From CAWABB01 sp963701735 (lineage in GTDB: Bacteria > Bacteroidota > Ignavibacteria > UBA10030 > UBA6906): a DNA stretch of 64,000 bases. Both the position numbers and the translations under genes were made by a program. The notes below the pieces were generated by a model. The model saw only the letters and a program-made list of their open reading frames with translations. It was not told the DNA's origin and did not search any database. Where the stretch lies: assembly GCA_963701735.1 (NCBI GenBank), contig CAVPBI010000026.1, positions 186,001 to 250,000 on the forward strand. The letters are read 5' to 3'. This document shows positions 1-8,172 of this stretch, piece by piece (the stretch's first letter is position 1; every line of letters begins with the position of its first letter).

Positions 1-613
1 TGCCGGCGGACTTGCTCATCTTCCTGTCGTTGCCGTCGAGCCCGGGGAGCCGCGCGAACTTCGTGAGCTTCGCCTCGGGCTCGGGAAAGACCACGCCATA
101 CTGCGCGTTGAACCGCCGGGCGATTTCGCGCGAGATCTCCACATGCGGGACCTGGTCCTCCCCCACCGGAACGAGGTTTCCCTTGTAGAGCAGGATGTCC
201 GCCGCCTGGAGCACCGGGTATCCCAGATGGCCATACGACATGTTCTCGATGTTCAGGTCGCGCACCTGCTCCTTGACCGCGGGGTTCCTCTCCAGGCGCG
301 CCGTCGTAATGAGCATCGAGAAGAGCAGATGCAGCTCGGTATGCTCCTTGATCATCGATTGACGGAATACCGGACTCCGGCGCGGATCGATCCCGACCGA
401 CAGCCAGTCGATCACCATGTCAAGCGAGTTCTCCGGGAGCCGCGAAGAATCGGGGTTGGTGGTCAGCGCGTGATAGTCGGCGATGAGAAAGAAGCTCTCG
501 ACCTCGTTCTGGAGCGTCACCCAGTTTTCGAGCGCGCCGACGAGGTGGCCCAGGTGGAGCTTTCCCGTGGGGCGCATGCCGCTGAGGATTCTGTGCTTCT
601 GAGAGGGGGCCAT
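1..613 (-). CDS. trpS: Tryptophanyl-tRNA synthetase, N-terminal part (cut by window edge)
   Basis: Class I aminoacyl-tRNA synthetase that charges tRNA-Trp in the cytoplasm. About 204 residues are visible, starting at the ATG at 611-613. The protein begins MAPSQKHRILSGMRPTGKLH and carries the HIGH-type signature HLGH at residues 20-23; RKMSKSAG, the KMSKS loop that binds ATP, lies at the very end of the visible part. The catalytic Rossmann domain is therefore essentially present, and the anticodon-binding helical domain lies beyond base 1. The HNH nuclease gene ends 69 bp upstream on the same strand, with a GC hairpin (662-682) between them, so the two may share the promoter at 1284-1312. No frameshift is seen in the visible part. 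The assignment rests on both signature motifs and the colinear Rossmann core. Confidence 0.95.
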   Translation of the reverse strand, partial: MAPSQKHRILSGMRPTGKLHLGHLVGALENWVTLQNEVESFFLIADYHALTTNPDSSRLPENSLDMVIDWLSVGIDPRRSPVFRQSMIKEHTELHLLFSMLITTARLERNPAVKEQVRDLNIENMSYGHLGYPVLQAADILLYKGNLVPVGEDQVPHVEISREIARRFNAQYGVVFPEPEAKLTKFARLPGLDGNDRKMSKSAG

Positions 614-682
614 GGGGTCAGGGATGACGGAGAGCGGAATTCCTGTGAAAGTCGTGGACGTCCCGCCCTCGCGGCGGGCGGG

Positions 683-1211
683 TCAATTCAAAAAGAGATA
701 CGGCTTCCACCGTTCGTCCAGGACTCCGACGTAATGACGGATGAAGGTCACATGGTTCGGGCGGATCGGGCGGCGATGCAGCGGCATCCGCGCTTCGTCC
801 GCGGTGCGGTCGCCTTTCTCTGTTGTTGCAGTCGACGCAGGCGCACACGAGGTTTTCCCAGGTATCCTCGCCTCCCCGGGACACAGGCATGAGGTGATCG
901 ATGGTCAGAGCCACTTCCGTCCGCCCGCAGTACTGGCACCGGTGGCCGTCGCGGCGGAGGATGTTCTTCCGGGACAGGATGATCTTCTTGAACGGGACCT
1001 TGACATACACGGAAAGGCGTACGATGCTGGGGAAGGGCATCGACATGGAAACGGAACGGACCCGCTTCCCGTCGTTTGCCGCGATCAGCTCCGCTTTCCC
1101 GAGGTACAGCAAGACGATCGCCTTCTTCACGTTGATGACGCTCATCGGCTCGTAATTCTGGTTCAGGATGAGCACCTTCGCGCTCAGCTTCCCGTTCGAG
1201 CCGTGTGTCAT
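683..1211 (-). CDS. HNH endonuclease family protein, one frameshift
   Basis: Small HNH nuclease of the kind common in Bacteroidota and Chlorobi genomes, cellular role unknown. The N-terminal part (MTHGSNGKLSAKVLILNQNY) matches the family, followed by CQYCG, DHLMPVSRGG and the second zinc pair CACVDCNN, which form the beta-beta-metal HNH fold. Directly after CVDCNN the frame breaks. Removing one base near 813-822 (in the GAGAAAGG stretch of the coding strand) restores the expected tail GDRTADEARMPLHRRPIRPN... ending ERWKPYLFLN and a TGA at 683-685, giving about 176 residues. Read without correction, the product ends in unrelated Arg/Pro-rich sequence. A single indel inside a short homopolymer suggests a sequencing error, but a genuine mutation cannot be excluded. 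The gene has its own sigma70-like promoter. Confidence 0.85.
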
Positions 1212-1283
1212 GGTTTCTGCGCTGAAGACTTCCTCTCCTTCTGCTCGCGTGATCCTTCTGAAAAGCCCTAAAACCTATTCAAA

Positions 1284-1312
1284 AATATAGCAGGAACAGC
1301 GCCGATTGTCAA
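1284..1312 (-). promoter_or_regulatory. Sigma70-like promoter for the HNH gene (and possibly trpS)
   Basis: On the minus strand TTGACA (1312-1307) is followed after exactly 17 bp by TATATT (1289-1284). This is close to the ideal housekeeping promoter, about 70 bp upstream of the HNH start codon at 1211. The -10 continues as TATATTTTTG, which also resembles the TAnnTTTG element of Bacteroidota. Confidence 0.7.
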
Positions 1313-1345
1313 GCTGCCCCGCGGGGATGACCCCCCGTAACACGA

Positions 1346-1369
1346 CGCCCCGGCTTGCGGGCCGGGGCG
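1346..1369 (-). terminator. GC-rich hairpin after the HtrA gene
   Basis: CGCCCCGGC (1346-1354) pairs perfectly with GCCGGGGCG (1361-1369) around a 6-base loop, 16 bp past the protease stop codon. There is no T tract, so it may be a processing or stabilising hairpin rather than a classical intrinsic terminator. Confidence 0.5.
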
Positions 1370-1384
1370 CTGGTTCGTGAAGCC

Positions 1385-2911
1385 TTACTTGGCTGGTGGC
1401 AGTTCGATCGACAGGTAGATCGTGTTCTGCCGGTCGGCGCGCACTTTGAACAGGATGGCATCGCCCGTCTTGTGCGAGTCCATGACCTTCTTGAGCTCGC
1501 CCGCACTGGCCACCGGTTTCCTGTCAGCCTCGAGGATGACCTGGTTCTGCCGGAAATTCCGGTTGAACGCCTCGCCATATGGCGTCACGTTCGCGACCAG
1601 CACACCCGAATCGAGGTCAAGCTCCCGCTTCTCCTGCGAGGTCAACGACCGGACCGTCATGCCGATTGCGTCGAACTTGATTTCCGAGTTGCTGGCCGTT
1701 TCCGGCTTTTCCGGCTCGTCTCCCGGATCGCCCGTGCTGGCGACGGTCCTGTCTTCCTCCCGCGGCCGGAGCGTGACCTTCTTCTCGATCTCCTTCTTGT
1801 CCCTCCAGATCTTGAGGGTCACGACGTCGCCCGGACGCTTGGTGGCGACGGTCGCCTGCAGTTCGTTGGCTTCGTTGACTTCCTTCCCATCGACCGAGAG
1901 AATGATGTCTTCGGTCTGCACGCCTGCACGGTCGCCTGCGCCTCCCGGGATCACGCGCTGCACGAAGACTCCCTTCCCCTCCTTCAGGCCCATTGCCTTG
2001 CCGGTTGTGGGGTCGACGGCGCTGATGGACACCCCGATATAACCGCGCCTGACCTCGCCGTTCTCGATCAGGTCCTGAGCGACGACCTTCAGCAGATTCA
2101 CGGGCACGGCGAACCCGTACCCCTGGTACCGCTGGTTGGTGGTCGCGATCGCGGTGTTGATGCCGATCACTTCCCCCCTGAGGTTGACGAGGGCGCCGCC
2201 GCTGTTGCCGGGATTGATCGCCGCGTCGGTCTGGATGAAGTTCTCGATGCCGTAGCTGTCCTCGATGATCCTGATGTTCCGTCCGATCGCGCTGACGATG
2301 CCGGCCGTCACCGTGGACGTGAGCTGGAGCGGGTTGCCGACCGCCAGGACCCATTCGCCCACCTGCACGTCGTCACTGTTGCCGAGCGCGGCGGCGGCAA
2401 GGTCCTTCCCCTCGACCTTGATGACCGCGAGATCGGTGGAGGGATCCGTCCCTATCAACTTGGCCCGCAGCCGCGTCTTGTCGTGCAGCGTGACTTCAAT
2501 GCTCCCCTTCTCCGCGCCTTCGACGACGTGGTTGTTCGTCGCGATGTATCCGTCGGCCGTGATGATCACGCCCGAGCCGTACCCGCGCTGCGGCGTCGGC
2601 TCCCGGTCCGGACCGAAGAAGTGGAAGAAGTCCCGCGGCATCTGGTTGCCGCGCGAATCGCCGGGCGAGGTGGCTTCGATCGCCACCACGGACTGGGTCA
2701 CGCCCTTTGCTGCAGCCACAAAGCCGTCGCTCATCGCCTTGAGGCTCTGATTCTGAGCCGCTACCGGGGCGGGACCGCCCAGCTTGACTTTTCCACCCTC
2801 CCCTGCCAACCCCTCGACCACTCCCCCTCCGATATTGGAGACAAGAATCGCCCCGAAGATGATACCCACAACGATCAGGGCAAATGACGTGATGATTGTT
2901 CGCTTCGACAT
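1385..2911 (-). CDS. degP: HtrA/DegP-type serine protease with two PDZ domains
   Basis: Periplasmic, membrane-anchored protease of the trypsin-like S1C family that degrades or refolds damaged envelope proteins. The 508-residue protein starts with one transmembrane or signal segment (residues 5-25). The catalytic triad is visible: His128 in NNHVV, Asp160 in STDLAVIK and Ser237 in NPGNSGGAL. Two PDZ regions follow (roughly 265-360 and 415-500), with an acidic linker between them. I chose the ATG at 2911 because AAGGAG lies 6 bp before it; a TTG six codons earlier would place that ribosome-binding site inside the gene. recO lies 93 bp upstream on the same strand. No defects are seen. Whether it is DegP, DegQ or DegS in function cannot be told from sequence; the N-terminal anchor plus two PDZ domains is common in this phylum. 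Confidence 0.95.
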   Translation of the reverse strand: MSKRTIITSFALIVVGIIFGAILVSNIGGGVVEGLAGEGGKVKLGGPAPVAAQNQSLKAMSDGFVAAAKGVTQSVVAIEATSPGDSRGNQMPRDFFHFFGPDREPTPQRGYGSGVIITADGYIATNNHVVEGAEKGSIEVTLHDKTRLRAKLIGTDPSTDLAVIKVEGKDLAAAALGNSDDVQVGEWVLAVGNPLQLTSTVTAGIVSAIGRNIRIIEDSYGIENFIQTDAAINPGNSGGALVNLRGEVIGINTAIATTNQRYQGYGFAVPVNLLKVVAQDLIENGEVRRGYIGVSISAVDPTTGKAMGLKEGKGVFVQRVIPGGAGDRAGVQTEDIILSVDGKEVNEANELQATVATKRPGDVVTLKIWRDKKEIEKKVTLRPREEDRTVASTGDPGDEPEKPETASNSEIKFDAIGMTVRSLTSQEKRELDLDSGVLVANVTPYGEAFNRNFRQNQVILEADRKPVASAGELKKVMDSHKTGDAILFKVRADRQNTIYLSIELPPAK

Positions 2912-3004
2912 CGCATACTCCTTCGACAAGAATTCTATTTTTGTGAATCGCGCGGCGTGGGGCTCTGCGTCGTCCTCTCGAGACGCCGGTCTGCCGCCAG
3001 ATCA

Positions 3005-3784
3005 TTACGGCGTTCGACCCAGGGCATGGAAGACCTCTCTGGTCTTCAGTCTTCCGAGCGTGTCTACGTTCATCTGCATGCACCGCCTGAGAGCGGCATC
3101 GACTTCGTCGCCGTGGTTTCCGCAGAGATCACGAACCACCGACTCCTCCGCGGAACCCGTGCGCTGGAGCTCCCGAAGGATGGCCAACGCTTCGTAACTG
3201 ATCGGGAACAACCCGTGGTGTCTGTCGATACACGACGGACACACCACGCCGGCATGTCCCATGCGCGCCGTCCTCCGCTCGGAGCCCGCCTCCCACCCGA
3301 CAGACTTGCCGCAACTCGCGCAGTTGTCGAAATTGGGCTGGAAGCCGAGTTCGCTCAGCAGATGGACTTCAAAATGATATAACGCATTGCGGGGCTGTTT
3401 AGTTGCAGTCTTGAGGGCTCCGAGGGTCGAAGCAAGCAGCTGAAAAAGGGCTTCGTTGGCTTCCGACTGGGGGGTGGTGGCACCGACCAGCTCCACAACG
3501 GCCAGTCCTGCGGCCATTCGGTCCATGTCGGCCATGAGACCGCCGAGTTGCTCCAGAGGCTCGAAGCGGGAGAGAAGTTGAAGATCCCGGTGCTCTTTCA
3601 CGTAGAGGACGGCCCGGATGTGGCTCATCGGCTCGAGCGACAGCCCGTGCCGGGCGGCGGATTTCTTCACGCCCTTGGCGATCACGGACAGCCTGCCATG
3701 GGAGAGCGTGTAGAGCTCCAGGATACGGCTGGAATCACTGTAGTCGCGGCCCCGGAGCACGATCGCCTCGGTGTCGACAATCAC
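3005..3784 (-). CDS. recO: DNA repair protein RecO
   Basis: Recombination mediator that anneals complementary strands and, with RecR, loads RecA onto SSB-coated DNA. The 259-residue length is typical. The N-terminal OB-fold begins MIVDTEAIVLRGRDYSDSSR, with the characteristic YSDSS/RI pattern, followed by the helical domain. A four-cysteine zinc site is formed by C155 and C158 (NCASCGK) and C182 and C185 (VCPSCID). The start codon overlaps the stop codon of mtnA by four bases (ATGA type), which fixes the start and implies translational coupling in one transcript with mtnA and the PfkB kinase. No anomalies. Confidence 0.95.
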   Translation of the reverse strand: MIVDTEAIVLRGRDYSDSSRILELYTLSHGRLSVIAKGVKKSAARHGLSLEPMSHIRAVLYVKEHRDLQLLSRFEPLEQLGGLMADMDRMAAGLAVVELVGATTPQSEANEALFQLLASTLGALKTATKQPRNALYHFEVHLLSELGFQPNFDNCASCGKSVGWEAGSERRTARMGHAGVVCPSCIDRHHGLFPISYEALAILRELQRTGSAEESVVRDLCGNHGDEVDAALRRCMQMNVDTLGRLKTREVFHALGRTP

Positions 3785-4854
3785 GCCGTGGCTCCCGGGC
3801 TATCCGGCACCGCTTTCTGGAGCGCGGAGAGGGATGCGGCGTATGGCGCGCGCACGACTCCGCGGTCCGTGATGATCGCGTCGATCAGCGGCGCCGGTGT
3901 CACGTCAAACGCGGGGGCATAGACGCGGGCTCCCTCCGGAGCCACCCTGACGCCGCCACAACCGGTCACCTCCGCCGGATCGCGCTCTTCTATATGGATC
4001 GCAGCGCCGTCGGTCGTGGCCAGATCCACCGTGGAGAACGGCGCGGCGACATACATCGGAATGCCGTGAGCCCTCGCAAGGACGGCCACGCCGTACGTCC
4101 CGATCTTGTTCGCCACGTCCCCGTTCGCGGCGATGCGGTCGGCGCCGACGAACACCGCCTGGACCTTCCGCTGCTGCATGACGAACGCCGCGGTATTGTC
4201 CGTGATCAGCGTCGCGGGGACGCCGGCGCGCAGCAGCTCCCACATCGTGAGCCGCGCCCCCTGGAGCAGCGGGCGAGTCTCGTCGACGAAGACGTGCTTG
4301 ACCCTCCCCTGCCGCCAGGCGTGGATGACGATATTCAAGGCGGTGCCGTCGCCGGCAGTGGCCAGCGCACCCGTGTTGCAGTGCGTGAGGATTGTCGAGC
4401 CCGGAGGGATCATCGGGCTCCCGTGAGCCGCGAGGCGATCGCAGGAAGCGATATCCTCCTCCTGGATCTTCTGTGCCTCGTCGCGAAGGCGCCCGGCGAG
4501 AGAAGCGGCTGATGACGTGGCAGGCAACAGGTGATGCGCCCCGATGACGGCATCCATCCTGTCGAGGGCAGCAAAGAGATTGACCGCCGTCGGCCGCGTT
4601 GTGCGGAGCATGGCGGACGCATCGCGCGCCGCGGCCAACACGGTCTCAGGTCCGGCGCTCTCCGCACCGCCCGCCGCAAGAGCCACACCGAACGCCGCTG
4701 CAACGCCGATCGCCGGGGCGCCCCGAATCCTCAGGGCCCGGATCGCTTCTGCAATGACGGCCGGATCGGTCGTCTGGACGTACACCTCCCTCCCGGGAAG
4801 CGCGGTCTGATCCAGAAACCGCACCGAACCGCCCTGCCAGTCGATACTCCTCAT
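3781..4854 (-). CDS. mtnA: S-methyl-5-thioribose-1-phosphate isomerase
   Basis: Converts 5-methylthioribose-1-phosphate to 5-methylthioribulose-1-phosphate in methionine salvage. The 357-residue protein is full length for the eIF2B-like family. It shows the substrate loop RIRGAPAIG (residues 42-50), the catalytic cysteine C159 in THCNTGALAT and the catalytic aspartate D239 in GADRIAANGD, the same positions (within one) as in the characterised Bacillus enzyme. It sits between recO, which it overlaps by four bases, and a PfkB-family kinase that ends four bases upstream of the mtnA start. No mtnB, C, D or E genes are in the window, so a complete salvage route cannot be claimed here. Some bacteria use this enzyme with a ribose-1-phosphate-type shunt instead of full salvage; context does not decide. 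Confidence 0.95.
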   Translation of the reverse strand: MRSIDWQGGSVRFLDQTALPGREVYVQTTDPAVIAEAIRALRIRGAPAIGVAAAFGVALAAGGAESAGPETVLAAARDASAMLRTTRPTAVNLFAALDRMDAVIGAHHLLPATSSAASLAGRLRDEAQKIQEEDIASCDRLAAHGSPMIPPGSTILTHCNTGALATAGDGTALNIVIHAWRQGRVKHVFVDETRPLLQGARLTMWELLRAGVPATLITDNTAAFVMQQRKVQAVFVGADRIAANGDVANKIGTYGVAVLARAHGIPMYVAAPFSTVDLATTDGAAIHIEERDPAEVTGCGGVRVAPEGARVYAPAFDVTPAPLIDAIITDRGVVRAPYAASLSALQKAVPDSPGATA

Positions 4855-4857
4855 AGA

Positions 4858-5772
4858 TCAGTCTTCGTCGAAACGCGAGAGCTCGCGGAAGGAACGGAAT
4901 CGGTCCTGAATCTGAAGGTAGGTGATGTCGCGCAAACCGTCGATGCTGAACTTCTCGACGCAGAAGGACGCCAGCGTGCTCCCGTAAATGACAGCCCGCT
5001 TCAGATTCTCTTCGCTCATGTCGTCTGTGCGCGCCAGCCACCCCACAAACCCGCCGGCGAACGAATCGCCCGCGCCCGTGGGGTCGAAGATGTTTTCCAT
5101 CGGATACGCCGGGGCCGAGAACACCAGCTGCTCGGTCGTCAACAGCGCCCCGTGCTCGCCCTTCTTGATGATCAACACCGACGGGCCCATCGACCGTATG
5201 ACCCGGGCCGCCTTGATCAGGTTCGGCTCGCGGGAGAGCAGGCGTGCCTCGGAGTCGTTCAGGATCAGAACGTTGATGCGCTCGAGCGTCTTCTTCAGCT
5301 CCGCATTCTTCCGCTCGATCCAGTAGTTCATGGTGTCGCACACGACGATCCTCGGCTTCTCGAGCTGGTCCAGAACCGAGAGCTGGAGGCCGGGATCGAT
5401 GTTCCCGAGGCAGACCACGCGTGTCTTCCGGAACGACTCGGGGACCTTCGGGTTGAACTTCTCGAACACGTTAAGATCGGTGGAAAGCGTGTCGCGCTGG
5501 TTGAGGTCGTAATGATACCGCCCCGACCACCTGAAGGTCTTCCCGCCCTGGACGATCTCGAGGCCGTCCAGGTCGACGTTTCTGTCCTCCAGGAACGTGA
5601 GCGCGTGCCGGGGAAAGTCGCCGCCGACCACGCCGACCAGACGGACCGGGCTCAGGAAATAGCTGGCGGCCGTGGCGATGTAGACAGCGGACCCGCCGAC
5701 GGCATCGCGGACCGAGCCGAAGGGGGTTTCGATGGAATCAAGGGCCAGCGAACCGACGACGAGCACGCTCAA
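4858..5772 (-). CDS. PfkB-family carbohydrate or nucleoside kinase
   Basis: Ribokinase-fold kinase that phosphorylates a sugar or nucleoside with ATP. The 304-residue protein has the N-terminal G-G substrate region (DAVGGSAVYIATA, 23-35) and the C-terminal PfkB signature DPTGAGDSFAGG (230-241) with catalytic base D236 and the oxyanion-hole glycines. I start it at the TTG at 5770-5772 because GGAG lies 6 bp before it; a GTG two codons later is the alternative. It is immediately upstream of mtnA (4 bp spacing), so a role with methylthioribose, adenosine or ribose is plausible by context but not shown by sequence. It is not a match I can assign to adenosine kinase, ribokinase or fructokinase with confidence. 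Confidence 0.85.
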   Translation of the reverse strand: MSVLVVGSLALDSIETPFGSVRDAVGGSAVYIATAASYFLSPVRLVGVVGGDFPRHALTFLEDRNVDLDGLEIVQGGKTFRWSGRYHYDLNQRDTLSTDLNVFEKFNPKVPESFRKTRVVCLGNIDPGLQLSVLDQLEKPRIVVCDTMNYWIERKNAELKKTLERINVLILNDSEARLLSREPNLIKAARVIRSMGPSVLIIKKGEHGALLTTEQLVFSAPAYPMENIFDPTGAGDSFAGGFVGWLARTDDMSEENLKRAVIYGSTLASFCVEKFSIDGLRDITYLQIQDRFRSFRELSRFDED

Positions 5773-5843
5773 GGGAATCTCCGGAATGTGGCGACTGCAG
5801 ACTGCTGCCTAGAACAGTAACTTACCAAAGGAGGATGGGAGAA

Positions 5844-6320
5844 TCAAGAAGACCGGGGAGGTACACGGAGCCACGTTGCCGCCATTTCGCCCCGAATGAC
5901 GAGCTGTTCCGTTATCCGGAGCCCCTCGCGCTGGGAAGGCCAGAGCAGCAGGCTCGTCGCATCGGCCATGGGGAGCCAGCGATAGTCCTGATGCTCGGCG
6001 GAGAGAATGGGTTCGTCGCCGGGTTCGACCTGCGCGGCAAAAAAGGGACACTGGTGCAGCTCGTCCGCCCGGGGTTCATAAAACGTGCTGACATATGGGA
6101 CAACCCAGAACCCGCGGGGTTCGAGCTGAGTCTCCTCCTGAAGCTCCCTCCGTGCGGCGGCCAGTGCAGTTTCGCCTTCGTGGACCGTCCCCGTCACCAC
6201 CTGCCAGATGCCGGGATACAATGGTTCATCCGCCGCCCGCCGGAGCATCAGGAACTCGGGCCCGGTCCGGGAGAACCGGAATACGACGACTTCCACGATG
6301 CGACTCACGATCCGTGGCAC
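5844..6320 (-). CDS. Nudix hydrolase
   Basis: Pyrophosphohydrolase of the Nudix superfamily, cutting a nucleoside diphosphate linked to another group. The 158-residue protein has a full Nudix box from residue 44 to 66: G-x5-E-x7-REL-x-EET (GTVHEGE... ARRELQEET). The block before it (YPGIWQVVTG) resembles dihydroneopterin-triphosphate pyrophosphatase NudB, so a role in folate synthesis is one option, but specificity cannot be read. The GTG start at 6318-6320 is chosen because it begins three bases after the rRNA pseudouridine synthase stop and follows GGGAGG; longer readings run into that upstream gene. It is probably co-transcribed with the pseudouridine synthase and the methyltransferase upstream. 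Confidence 0.85.
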   Translation of the reverse strand: MPRIVSRIVEVVVFRFSRTGPEFLMLRRAADEPLYPGIWQVVTGTVHEGETALAAARRELQEETQLEPRGFWVVPYVSTFYEPRADELHQCPFFAAQVEPGDEPILSAEHQDYRWLPMADATSLLLWPSQREGLRITEQLVIRGEMAATWLRVPPRSS

Positions 6321-6322
6321 GG

Positions 6323-7099
6323 TCAGCGATCCTCCCGGCCGATCAGCCTGAGAGCGTCGACCTCTGCCTTGCCGAGGAGGCGGGTCTTCCCTGCGGCGAG
6401 CGTCCCGAGCTCCAGCGAGCCGATGCGCGTTCGATGGAGGGTGAGGATGTCGTAGCCCAGGCTCTCGCACATCCGCCTGATCTGACGGTTCTTCCCCTCC
6501 TGGATTGTCAGCTCAACCTCCGTCTCTCTACCGGCAACGCGCGCGACCGCAGCGGGTCGCAGCTTCGTCCGTTCGTCCAGCATCATCCCCGATTCCATCC
6601 GTCGGGCGTCCGCCTCCGCAAGCGGCCTGTCGAGACGTACCCTGTAGGTCTTCGAGACATGAGCGTCCGGATTCGTCAGCGCGTCTCCGAATGCCGTGTC
6701 ATTCGTGAACAGGAGAAGCCCGGACGTGTCGCGATCAAGCCTCCCTACGGGAAAGATCCAATCGCGCATCTCTCCCAGCAGATCGTACACCGTTGCGCGC
6801 AAACGCTCGTCGCTTCGCGTCGTCACGTACCCGGCCGGTTTGTGCATCGCGAGGTAGACATGCCGCTTCTTCCGGATCGTGTCGCCATCCAGTCCGAGCG
6901 TCGCCGACCGGAGATCGATCCAGCGATCCGGATCACGCACCACGCGCCCGTTGACCGACACGCGCCCGGACACGATCAGCGCCCGCGCCCGCGAACGCGA
7001 GGCATGGCCGAGTTTGGACAACGCGCGGGCGAGGGTGACGGGGTCGGTGCGACTCGCGGCAGTCTTCCCGACCCTGCGCGTGGCAGGACGATCACGCAT
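6323..7099 (-). CDS. rluB: rRNA pseudouridine synthase, RsuA/RluB family
   Basis: Isomerises a uridine in ribosomal RNA. The 258-residue protein has an N-terminal S4 RNA-binding domain (about residues 20-75: ARALSKLGHASRSRARALI), then the catalytic domain with the family motif GRLDRDTSGLLL, whose D122 is the catalytic aspartate, and the KNRQIRRMCE motif near the end. The basic N-terminal extension (RPATRRVGKTAASR) is a common RNA-binding tail. The start overlaps the end of the neighbouring SpoU methyltransferase by eight bases. RluB is preferred over RsuA or RluF by overall pattern, but the exact target uridine is an inference. Confidence 0.88.
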   Translation of the reverse strand: MRDRPATRRVGKTAASRTDPVTLARALSKLGHASRSRARALIVSGRVSVNGRVVRDPDRWIDLRSATLGLDGDTIRKKRHVYLAMHKPAGYVTTRSDERLRATVYDLLGEMRDWIFPVGRLDRDTSGLLLFTNDTAFGDALTNPDAHVSKTYRVRLDRPLAEADARRMESGMMLDERTKLRPAAVARVAGRETEVELTIQEGKNRQIRRMCESLGYDILTLHRTRIGSLELGTLAAGKTRLLGKAEVDALRLIGREDR

Positions 7100-7886
7100 G
7101 GCGCAGGCGGTGGATCGCCGAGAGAACGACGCCGCACGCGACGCCGACGTTCAGAGATTCGGCCGAGCCGTACCGGCGGATGGTCACGCGCGTGTCGGCG
7201 AGCTGCAGCAACTGGTCGGACACGCCCCAGGCTTCGTTCCCGAAGACGATGATCGACCGGTCGGCGTACTGTACATGGTCGAAGTGCGTCTCCCCGTGCA
7301 CGTCGGTCACGTAGATGGAGAAGCCGGACTCTTTCGCGGTCGACAGGAACGCCAGCAGCTCGGCATCCTCCGCGATGGGGAGATGAAAGATGCTGCCCAT
7401 GGTCCCGCGGACCACCTTGGGGTTCAGCAGCTCGACCGAATTCCGTCCAAGAACCACACCGGCGACGCCGAACCAGTCACACGTCCGGATCATCGAGCCG
7501 AGGTTTCCGGGATCGGATACCGCGTCGATGGCAACGATGACCACCGGGCTGCCACGCGTGCGGAGCAGCGTGTCAGGCGGAATGGTCTGGAACCGGACAA
7601 CGGCCGCGATGCCCTGGGCGTGCACGGTATCGGTAAACGCATCGAGTTCCCGCGGGGTCACGGGGACGAGCGTGCCTGCCTTCCCCGAAAGCTTCTCGAG
7701 CAGCAGACTCCCGGGCTGGCTCGCCTCGAAATCGCGGGTGTGGTAGACCTCGAGGATGTCAACGCGCGAGGTGAGCGCTTCCCGCACAAGCCGCAGCCCC
7801 TCGATCAGCAGCAGGCCCTGCTCCTGCCGGTGCTTCTTCTGCAGAAGCTGCTTGAGTCGTTTCACATCCGCTTGCGTCAGTCCCAT
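7092..7886 (-). CDS. TrmH/SpoU-family RNA 2'-O-methyltransferase
   Basis: SAM-dependent methyltransferase with the trefoil-knot SPOUT fold that methylates a ribose 2'-OH in rRNA or tRNA. The 264-residue protein has an N-terminal substrate-binding domain (about 1-100; RQEQGLLLIEGLRLVREAL), then motif 1 DPGNLGSMIRTCDWFG, motif 2 IIVFGNEAWGVSD and motif 3 RYGSAESLNVGVACGVVL, all with conserved residues intact. It heads a compact run with the pseudouridine synthase (8 bp overlap) and the Nudix gene. The family contains RlmB, TrmH and TsnR types; the N-terminal domain favours an rRNA (RlmB-like) enzyme but I leave the symbol blank. Confidence 0.9.
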   Translation of the reverse strand: MGLTQADVKRLKQLLQKKHRQEQGLLLIEGLRLVREALTSRVDILEVYHTRDFEASQPGSLLLEKLSGKAGTLVPVTPRELDAFTDTVHAQGIAAVVRFQTIPPDTLLRTRGSPVVIVAIDAVSDPGNLGSMIRTCDWFGVAGVVLGRNSVELLNPKVVRGTMGSIFHLPIAEDAELLAFLSTAKESGFSIYVTDVHGETHFDHVQYADRSIIVFGNEAWGVSDQLLQLADTRVTIRRYGSAESLNVGVACGVVLSAIHRLRHA

Positions 7887-7969
7887 GGTCCGGTCGATAC
7901 AATGTGTGAGAGATTGTACGCAGGAGGGGTTGGATTAGCAAGGCGAGGGGTCGCCGCGGCAGTTATTCC

Positions 7970-8071
7970 CGCCATGCCGTCCATTCACGCCATGCCGTCC
8001 ATTCACGCCACGCCGTCCATTCGCGCCATGCCGTCCATTCACGCCATGCCGTCCATTCGCGCCATGCCGTC
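7970..8071. repeat. 18-bp tandem repeat, five copies plus a partial
   Basis: Units of 18 bp with consensus cgccatgccgtccattcr start at 7970, 7988, 8006, 8024 and 8042; a sixth, partial unit runs 8060-8071. They differ at only one or two positions (a/g at the last base, t/c at position 6). The array lies in the gap between the methyltransferase start and the comEC end. The unit is too short and has no unique spacers, so this is a minisatellite, not CRISPR. Confidence 0.9.
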
Positions 8072-8114
8072 TGGTGCCCGGCAACTAGCTGGTCACACGG
8101 GCGTATGGGCACAC

Positions 8115-8172
8115 TGCTCGTTCCAACTGTCAACGACACACGGCGCCGTTCAAGGGTTTTGCGAAGACAGGA
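8115..8172 (-). repeat. Structured dispersed repeat directly after comEC (copy A)
   Basis: This stretch, which abuts the comEC TAG stop codon, aligns with 17958-18015, which abuts the phoH TAG stop. Shared blocks are CGTTCCAAC, AACGA and CCGTTCA. In this copy the inner TGAACG/CGTTGA arms survive while the outer arm is decayed. Confidence 0.55.

Noticed and set aside
143..892. Plus-strand open frames opposite trpS and the HNH gene
   Set aside because: They overlap well-supported minus-strand genes and encode Arg-rich sequence with no recognisable motif.
7970..8071. CRISPR array
   Set aside because: Units are 18 bp and directly adjacent, with no spacers and no cas genes nearby.
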